From the NCBI GenBank assembly GCA_028279405.1, contig JANQNU010000007.1, positions 87,257 to 151,256 of the forward strand: a stretch of 64,000 nt of DNA, given 5' to 3'. Source of the stretch: Phycisphaerae bacterium (GTDB taxonomy: Bacteria; Planctomycetota; Phycisphaerae; UBA1845; Fen-1342). Shown one piece after another: positions 58,253 to 64,000 of this stretch. Position 1 is the stretch's first letter; the number at the start of each line of letters is the position of its first letter. Made by a program: the position numbers and the translations under genes. Below the pieces are notes generated by a model, which saw only the letters and a program-made list of their open reading frames with translations, ran no database searches and was not told the DNA's origin.

Positions 58253-58373
58253 GTGCGACCGGGTAACCGGATCGACGTCTACACATTTCGTTACGGGTTG
58301 GCGGCGGTTCGGTTGTTTACGGGATGAAGGCCCTACGCCCCGATCGACCACTACTCCCTTGAAGGAGCGAGAC

Positions 58374-61133
58374 ATGTTGTCCAGTCGCAGAACCATCATA
58401 AATTGCTTCGCAGCCCTGATACTGACCGCCGGCACGGCGCTGGCGCAAACCCCGCTCGGCAGCGGCTTCACGTACCAAGGACGGATCGCCCTTGACGGGA
58501 CTGCGCTCGACGGTACGGCTGACTTCCAGTTCACGCTCTGGGACGCGGCGACCAGCGGAAACCAGGTCGGTGCCACGCTCAACGCCAACGGCGTCAACGT
58601 TGTGGACGGCGTGTTCACGGTCGAGCTCGACTTCGGCATCCTGGCTTTCAACGGCGACGCCCGCTGGCTGGAGATTGCGGTCGCGAGCCCGTCCGGCGGC
58701 GCGCTGTCTACCCTCGATCCGCGACAGCCACTGACGGCAGCGCCGTACGCGCTGCAGACCCGTGGCATCGTCGTGGACGATTCCGGTAACGTCAGCATCG
58801 GGACGTCGGGAGCCGAAGCGTCAGTCCAGATCGAGGGAGCATTGCAGATTACGACCGGAGGGGTAAGCGGCCTGGAAGTCCAAGAGAACGTGATCATCGA
58901 TGGCGTGGTCGTGGCCGGTGAGTTCTACTCACTCGCCGCCAGCCCCCAGTTGCGCTTCGCGGGTCCGACCTCGGATCAGATCAGCCTGGACATCGGGAAG
59001 AACGGCGATGGTGATTTCGTCGTCGAATTTGGAGATACGCCGAACCTGATCGTCAAGCGCGACGGCACGGTCACGGCGAGCGCATTCGCCGGCGATGGTT
59101 CGGCACTGACCAATCTGCCTGGCGTATGGAACGAGAACGCGGCGGACATCTACTTCGACACCGGCAAGGTCGGTATCGGCACGACCGACCCCATAGCGAT
59201 GCTACACGTTGCCGGTGGCGACATTCTTGTGGATCGTGGACAGGCCGTTACCGGCGTCACGCGAACGCTGACACTGAACGGCGCTAGGCAATACGGCGGA
59301 ACCGAATTCGCGGCTATCGACTTTGGTAACTACGACGACAACGCTACGCAGACTGACTATGTTGGCGCACGGATAGGATCGCAAAACACCGGCAGTTCGG
59401 ACCAGGGCGATCTCAGTTTCTACACGAAGTCGGAATCCGACCCGGATCCGGTGGAGAGGCTGACCGTTACTCCAACGGGCGACGTCGGCATCGGCATCAG
59501 TTCGCCCGCTACGGAACTGGAAGTCGACGGCACGGTCACGGCTACGGCGTTCGTCGGCGACGGCTCGGGTCTGACGAACCTTCCGATCATGGAAGGTGTT
59601 TGGGACGAGAATGGGTCGAGTATCTACTACGACGCCGGCGACGTCGGAATTGGTACGTCGAGCCCGTCGTCGGCGCTCGACGTTGTGGGCACGGTCACCG
59701 CGACGTCCTTCGTCGGGGATGGTTCGGGCTTGACAAATGTTCGCCTGGCGAGCGACACAGCTGTCATCACCGCGTGGGGAAGCGACTATGCGGGCCAAGT
59801 TAGCGAAACGCCCGGTGGACCCTACGTTGCGGTCGCGGGGGGCTACCGTCACAATGTAGCGATCGCGCCCAACGGCACGCTGGTCAGCTGGGGACTCGAC
59901 GATGAAGGGCAAGTCAGCGACACGCCGGTCGGCGGTTCGTTCGTCGCGGTCGCGGCGGGCTACCGTCACAATGTAGCGATCGCGTCCGACGGCTCGCTGG
60001 TCAGTTGGGGTTGTAACCTCCATGGGGAAGTAAGCGACACGCCGACCGACGGTTCATACGTCGCCGTTGCGGCGGGCGATTTCCACAGCGTAGCGCTCGC
60101 GTCCGACGGCTCGCTGGATTGTTGGGGAAGGGACGATTACGGGCAAGTCAGCGGCACGCCGAGCGGTTCGTTCGTCGCGGTCGCGGCGGGTGGGCGTCAC
60201 AATGTAGCGCTCAGGTCCGACGGCACGTTGGTCAGCTGGGGCAGCGACTTTGGCGGGGAAACCAGCGACACACCGATGGGCGGTTCGTACGTCGCGGTCA
60301 CGGCGGGTACGAATCACAGTGTGGCGATCGCGTCCGACGGCTCGCTGGTCAGTTGGGGATGGAACGAATATGGGCAAGTCAGCGGCACGCCGATGAATGG
60401 TTCGTACGTCGCGGTCGCGGCGGGTACGTACCACAGCGTAGCGCTCAGGTCCGACGGCTTGCTGGTCAGTTGGGGTTCTGATCCGCACGGGCAAATCAGC
60501 GGCGCGCCGACCTCTGGTTCGTACGTTGCCGTGACCTCCGGCTACCATCACTCATTGGCGCTGCAGGAAGTCACCTACTTTGACGGGGAAGTGATTACGG
60601 GTGATCTCCACGCGGATGGTCTCTACGTTGACGATAGCGTCGGCATCGGCCGCAATCCGGCTGCCAACAAGCTCGAAGTCGAAGGAAACGCGTCGAAGTC
60701 CGCCGCCGGCGACTGGCTGGCAAACTCGGACCGTCGGATCAAGACCAACATCGAAACGATCACTGACGCGCTCGGCACGCTCGACCGCGTGCGGCTCGTC
60801 AGCTTCGAATACACGGAAGACTATCAGGCGTCGCACGCCGGCGTCGGCGACGGTCGCTACCTGAACGTCATCGCGCAGGAGTTCGCGCAAGTATTCCCCG
60901 ATCACGTGAAAGGCTCCGGCGAACGGCTGCCCGACGGCTCGGAAATCCTCCAGGTCGATACCTATCCGCTGACGATCTACTCCGCCGCCGCGATCCAGGA
61001 ACTGCGTGCGGAAAACCGACAACTGCGTGCGGAGAAGGACGCCGAGTTGGCGGCGCTACGGACATCGAACGAGCAGCTCGTCGGTCGGCTCGCGCGGCTG
61101 GAAGCGCTGGTGGAGAAGCTGACGAGCGACTGA
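58374..61133 (+). CDS. surface protein with RCC1-like repeats and S74 self-cleaving chaperone domain
   Basis: A 919-residue protein; ATG 58374 has AAGGAG 7 nt upstream and a signal peptide ending ALAQ. Residues ~30-120 (GSGFTYQGRIALDGTALDGT) are a module shared with the gene at 63120. The middle has repeated trimeric-fibre-like elements (GVWxExxxxIYxDxGxVGIG; ATAFVGDGSGLTNL). Residues ~462-729 are seven RCC1-like repeats (GSYVAVAAGxxHSVAIASDG, then SLVSWG). The C-terminus is an intramolecular chaperone/auto-peptidase S74 domain with the cleavage-site dyad Ser785-Asp786 (ANSDRRIKTNIETI) and a final coiled coil. By family it trimerises, then cuts itself. Confidence 0.85.
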   Translation: MLSSRRTIINCFAALILTAGTALAQTPLGSGFTYQGRIALDGTALDGTADFQFTLWDAATSGNQVGATLNANGVNVVDGVFTVELDFGILAFNGDARWLEIAVASPSGGALSTLDPRQPLTAAPYALQTRGIVVDDSGNVSIGTSGAEASVQIEGALQITTGGVSGLEVQENVIIDGVVVAGEFYSLAASPQLRFAGPTSDQISLDIGKNGDGDFVVEFGDTPNLIVKRDGTVTASAFAGDGSALTNLPGVWNENAADIYFDTGKVGIGTTDPIAMLHVAGGDILVDRGQAVTGVTRTLTLNGARQYGGTEFAAIDFGNYDDNATQTDYVGARIGSQNTGSSDQGDLSFYTKSESDPDPVERLTVTPTGDVGIGISSPATELEVDGTVTATAFVGDGSGLTNLPIMEGVWDENGSSIYYDAGDVGIGTSSPSSALDVVGTVTATSFVGDGSGLTNVRLASDTAVITAWGSDYAGQVSETPGGPYVAVAGGYRHNVAIAPNGTLVSWGLDDEGQVSDTPVGGSFVAVAAGYRHNVAIASDGSLVSWGCNLHGEVSDTPTDGSYVAVAAGDFHSVALASDGSLDCWGRDDYGQVSGTPSGSFVAVAAGGRHNVALRSDGTLVSWGSDFGGETSDTPMGGSYVAVTAGTNHSVAIASDGSLVSWGWNEYGQVSGTPMNGSYVAVAAGTYHSVALRSDGLLVSWGSDPHGQISGAPTSGSYVAVTSGYHHSLALQEVTYFDGEVITGDLHADGLYVDDSVGIGRNPAANKLEVEGNASKSAAGDWLANSDRRIKTNIETITDALGTLDRVRLVSFEYTEDYQASHAGVGDGRYLNVIAQEFAQVFPDHVKGSGERLPDGSEILQVDTYPLTIYSAAAIQELRAENRQLRAEKDAELAALRTSNEQLVGRLARLEALVEKLTSD

Positions 61134-61164
61134 TGGATTGCCCCCTCACGCCTGTTCTTCGGCG

Positions 61165-61195
61165 AGGGCCGCCCCGCGGATGCGGTGGCGGCCCT
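61165..61195 (+). terminator. hairpin after S74 gene
   Basis: AGGGCCGCC (61165-61173) pairs with GGCGGCCCT (61187-61195), a 9-bp perfect stem 32 bp after the stop. It has no T tract, so termination strength is uncertain. Confidence 0.45.
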
Positions 61196-61375
61196 GCTCA
61201 TATCCGGACGCTGCAAGAAAGAGACAAAAAAGTTGATAGGCGACAAGGCGTCCTTCCGCAGAAAAGGGGGGGTAGGGGAACAGATGACTCCGGCGACCCG
61301 TTCGGCCGGTTGAATTCATTCGCGCAGGCATCGGGGAAACCCACGTCGACGTGGTCAACTCGGTGTTTGACCAAT

Positions 61376-61888
61376 GTGGGGACGGGCGAACTGCCCTACG
61401 GCGACATGGGCGCCTACGAATTGCAGAACAACGGCCCGGATTCCGATAGCGACGGTCTACCGGACGCGTGCGACAACTGTGTCGATTCCGCGGACTGCAA
61501 TAGCAACGGCGCCTCCGACTGTGCTGAGCGCTCGCCCGGGCTGCTCGGTACGTATTATCCCGCGATCGACTTCACCGGCACGCCGACCGTCCGCATCGAT
61601 CAGTGGATCGATTTTACCTGGCGCGGCGACGAGCTGATCCCCACGTCCGCTTTGTCGCCCATTCTCGACGCTAACGGCGATGGCGTGGCCGACGGTTGCG
61701 TGCTGGGTGACCTCGATGCTGACGGTGACGTTGATCTCGACGACTACAACTTGTTCCTGGCCGCCTACGGCAGTGCCATCGGTGACGCCAACTACGACGA
61801 GAACGCCGACTTCGACGGTGATGGCTTCATCGGCACGACTGACTTCGGCATCTGGTGCGCGCACTACCTGGCGTTCGCTAACAGCTAG
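61376..61888 (+). pseudogene. 3' remnant of a secreted dockerin protein
   Basis: The frame begins to make sense at ELPYGDMGAYELQ, the usual end of parallel beta-helix 'choice-of-anchor' domains, and continues with Ca-binding loops (DSDSDGLPDACDNC), a start of a PA14-like module (GLLGTYYPAIDFTGTPTVRI) and a dockerin-like tail (GDLDADGDVDLDDYNLFLAA then FDGDGFIGTTDFGIW). No signal peptide or ribosome site is upstream; another frame nearby reads IGETHVDVVNSVFDQCGDG, so at least one frameshift separates it from its lost 5' part. Confidence 0.65.
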
Positions 61889-61907
61889 CGCGATGCGATC
61901 GGCGCCT

Positions 61908-62148
61908 TTAATCCACGGGAGTGCGGCCTTCCGGCCCGTTCGAGCACCACCGGGCGTCTGCCTGGAAACGAGAGGTCCATGCCCAACCGACGATGGTGAC
62001 GTCGGCCAGGATGTCGACGGTAAACGTGTCGCCGACGTTGACGATCGAGCTGCTGGACTCGATCGAAACCGAGATGCCGGCGCGGGCCGGGTTACTGGCC
62101 ATCGAGTGTTGCGAGCGCGATACCGAGGAGAACCGTATAGCGTCTCAT
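61908..62148 (-). pseudogene. inverted 5' part of a cohesin-like PEP-CTERM gene
   Basis: On the minus strand GGAGG precedes an ATG (62148) and a signal peptide (MRRYTVLLGIALATL). After a frameshift near 62100 it reads ASNPARAGISVSIESSSSIV then NVGDTFTVDILADVTIVGW, the classic first strands of the cohesin-like domain found in planctomycete PEP-CTERM proteins; a second shift near 61990 would give GMDLSF. It stops at 61908. The second half of the same kind of domain lies on the opposite strand at 62221-62565. Confidence 0.6.
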
Positions 62149-62220
62149 GAAGCGCTTCCTCCAAGTAGCGTTTTCGAGAATCGCGTGGTCCAATCAACAC
62201 GGCCGGGAGTGCGACACTTC

Positions 62221-62565
62221 GACTCGCTGATTCTCAGCCACAATACGCTCACGGACGTCCTGATCGGCCCGAGCGTTGTCGCGGCGCCAACCCTCGACGG
62301 TGGCGGTTTGGCCGGTCTGTTGCCGTTCTCGCCCCCGCCGGTGACGTGCTTCTGGCGAAGATGACGTTCCAGGCAACTTAGACGGGAAGCCACAGCACTG
62401 CTCGGCGGGTTCACGCTCGGCGATCTGACCGAGGGTTTCGTTCAACTCGGCGGCGGTCAGGTCGACGTCGCGTTCAACGGCGGACTAGTCCAGGTCATCC
62501 CCGCACCGACCGCTGCCGCGCTCGGCTTGGCTGCCGTCGTGATGACGCGTCGTTGTGCGGCGTAA
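62221..62565 (+). pseudogene. 3' part of a cohesin-like PEP-CTERM gene
   Basis: Three short frames in order read LSHNTLTDVLIGPSVVAAPT, AGDVLLAKMTFQAT and LLGGFTLGDLTEGFVQLGGG through VQVIPAPTAAALGLAAVVMT to RRCAA. This is the second half of a cohesin-like domain and a PEP-CTERM-like tag (IPAPT, hydrophobic, basic). The N-terminal half is missing on this strand but present in inverse orientation just upstream. Confidence 0.65.
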
Positions 62566-63119
62566 CGCTGAGACGGATTGTGCATCTGGCGACGGATGTC
62601 TGCATTCGGCCAGTGGGTTCTTCTGTCCGAGCGGTCCCCAAGTCGCGACGTTGACCCCCCGGGCGTCGCAGGAACGCCCGGAGGTGCGGGCCTCGAACGT
62701 GCCCCCCGTCGCCCCGGACAGCGCGCCTGCACGCAAAAAGCTCGCAGCAATATTTACGGGTGCGATCGGTCTCAGTTGTTTACGGGGTGCAGCCGCACCG
62801 CACTGGATCGCGCGTCTGGCATTCGCCAACCGCCAACCGTCGGGGCTTGCCTGTCGGCGAAGACAACGCATGGGGCGCAGGCCCACCGGCTCGTCGACAA
62901 ATCCGCGGTCGATGCCGCTTCGGCGCTCCGCGCCTCGATGCAGGTCCTTTCGGGCCGCGCGGGGCCGGCTCCTCGGAGCGCGGTCCCGTGCGGCGATGTG
63001 TGAGAGTCGCAGCAATCCGGCTACGCGTTTGCTGCGGACGCAGGGAACTCGATGTGTTCGGGCGCGCCGCCGGGCCCCGCGACACGGACACTAGACCTTT
63101 TTCGCCTGAGGAAGAGAGA
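62566..63119. other. 554-bp GC-rich stretch with no recognisable gene
   Basis: Open frames on both strands show no familiar motif, signal peptide or ribosome site. A short element GTTGTTTACGGG (62767-62778) also occurs upstream of the paralogous gene at 58374 (58311-58322), at a different distance. Otherwise nothing is supported. Confidence 0.4.
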
Positions 63120-64000
63120 ATGTTGACTATATCCAACACAATCCGCTTCACACTCATAGCGTTGATGCTGACCACGGCCGCGTTTGCGACCACGCCGACC
63201 GGCAGTGGTTTCACGTACCAAGGACGGATCGCCCTCGACGGCACTGCGCTCGACGGTACGGCCGATTTCGAGTTCTCGCTCTGGGATGAGCCGACTGGCG
63301 GAAACCAGGTTAGTGCGACGCTCAACGCCAATGGCGTCGACGTCGTGGACGGCGTCTTCACCGTCGAGCTCGACTTCGGTGTCATGGCCTTCAACGGCAA
63401 CGCCCGCTGGCTCGAGATTGCGGTCGCCAGCCCTGCCGGTGGCACGTTGACGACCCTAAACCCGCGGCAGCCGCTGACGGCTGCGCCTTACGCGTCGGCG
63501 CTGCCGGGTCTGCGAACACCAAGCAGTGGCAGCAACCAGAGTCCCTGGAACATCATCGGCGGACATCCAAACAACAATGTCGCGGCCGGCGTGCACGGCG
63601 CGACAATCAGTGGCGGCGGGAGCGGCATCGCGAATTCGGTGGGAGACGATTTCGGCACGGTCAGCGGTGGGTCGGCGAACGGAGCCGGCGGCAGGTCCTC
63701 CACCATCGGCGGCGGAGCGCTGAACGGCGCTTCCGGTGAACTGTCCGTCATTTCCGGCGGCGGCGGAAACACTGCTTCCGGCTTTGTGTCCACGGTCGGA
63801 GGCGGTCAATTCAACACCGCGAGTGGCCAGGGCGCAGTCGCGCCAGGCGGAACGTTGAACACGGCGGGCGGCGATCACAGCTTCGCCGCCGGGCAACGCG
63901 CGATCGTGCGCGATTCGGACGCGACCGGCGACGCCGATGGTGATGAAGGCACGTTCGTTTGGGCAGACAGTGAAGCAGTAGAATTCACATCTACCGGACC
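63120..64000 (+). CDS. paralogous surface protein with YadA-head-like repeats, 3' end outside window
   Basis: Starts at ATG 63120 with GAGGAAG upstream and a signal peptide (MLTISNTIRFTLIALMLTTA). Residues ~24-125 are nearly identical to residues ~30-120 of the protein at 58374 (GSGFTYQGRIALDGTALDGT; FNGNARWLEIAVASPAGG; NPRQPLTAAPYA). Then come Gly-rich 14-16-residue repeats of the YadA-head type (STVGGGQFNTASGQG; VISGGGGNTASGF; SFAAGQRA). The visible 293 codons end with the window. By analogy it probably ends in an S74 domain too and forms a trimeric surface fibre. Confidence 0.8.
   Translation, partial: MLTISNTIRFTLIALMLTTAAFATTPTGSGFTYQGRIALDGTALDGTADFEFSLWDEPTGGNQVSATLNANGVDVVDGVFTVELDFGVMAFNGNARWLEIAVASPAGGTLTTLNPRQPLTAAPYASALPGLRTPSSGSNQSPWNIIGGHPNNNVAAGVHGATISGGGSGIANSVGDDFGTVSGGSANGAGGRSSTIGGGALNGASGELSVISGGGGNTASGFVSTVGGGQFNTASGQGAVAPGGTLNTAGGDHSFAAGQRAIVRDSDATGDADGDEGTFVWADSEAVEFTSTG

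Noticed and set aside
57820..58266. Open frame on the plus strand as a gene of its own
   Set aside because: Its first part is the frameshifted IS3 OrfA remnant and the rest runs antisense to the dockerin tail.
59760..60560. CRISPR-like array
   Set aside because: The repeats are in frame and encode RCC1-type protein repeats; units are adjacent with no unique spacers.
58374..64000. Prophage region, because of S74 and fibre-like domains
   Set aside because: There are signal peptides and dockerin/PEP-CTERM relics but no terminase, capsid, portal or integrase genes.

Overview
The window looks like Planctomycetota DNA, probably of the Phycisphaerae type. The indicators are high GC, several secreted proteins ending in PEP-CTERM sorting tags, dockerin-like C-terminal calcium-binding tails, a type IV-pilin-like protein with the planctomycete DG motif, PQQ-type beta-propeller proteins, and an ECF sigma factor paired with a Ser/Thr kinase carrying TPR repeats. 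This placement is inference from gene families; no rRNA is present.

Layout. 0-6 kb: two PQQ-propeller proteins, a PEP-CTERM protein and a GT39-like membrane glycosyltransferase. 6-14.6 kb: a MerR/B12-fold regulator with a degraded cobalamin motif, a dipeptidyl peptidase IV, a small HTH protein, a DUF962 protein, a DUF4139 protein and a serine beta-lactamase-like hydrolase. 14.6-18.3 kb: a twice-frameshifted beta-helix/dockerin gene, a TetR-lipoprotein operon with two copies of one 18-bp palindrome, and a secretin-like lipoprotein. 18.8-33.5 kb: mostly envelope proteins and unknowns, with tandem PEP-CTERM paralogues, tadA, a cyclodeaminase-like gene, a pilin-like gene behind a long leader and a DUF362 protein. 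33.5-50.5 kb: housekeeping and biosynthesis, namely a UDP-sugar pyrophosphorylase, a mutS / Trk-like / neuA / neuB / neuC run with start-stop overlaps, carB between two copies of a palindromic repeat, hslU, a class V aminotransferase and selD.

selD is read here as a selenoprotein: an in-frame UGA at 49467-49469 aligns with the catalytic Cys/Sec site, with a strong RBS and GTG start upstream and a plausible SECIS hairpin downstream. A conventional caller would truncate the gene.

From tRNA-Asn (50678-50749) onward the window is accessory. Two ~305-bp direct repeats, the first starting at the tRNA 3' end, bracket 6.6 kb holding an ECF sigma/kinase pair and a beta-helix-dockerin protein. Beyond the second repeat lie an IS3-type orfA remnant, orphan dockerin tails, a PEP-CTERM gene apparently broken by an internal inversion, and two paralogous surface proteins. 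One of these is complete, with RCC1-like repeats and a self-cleaving S74 chaperone domain; the other runs off the window end.
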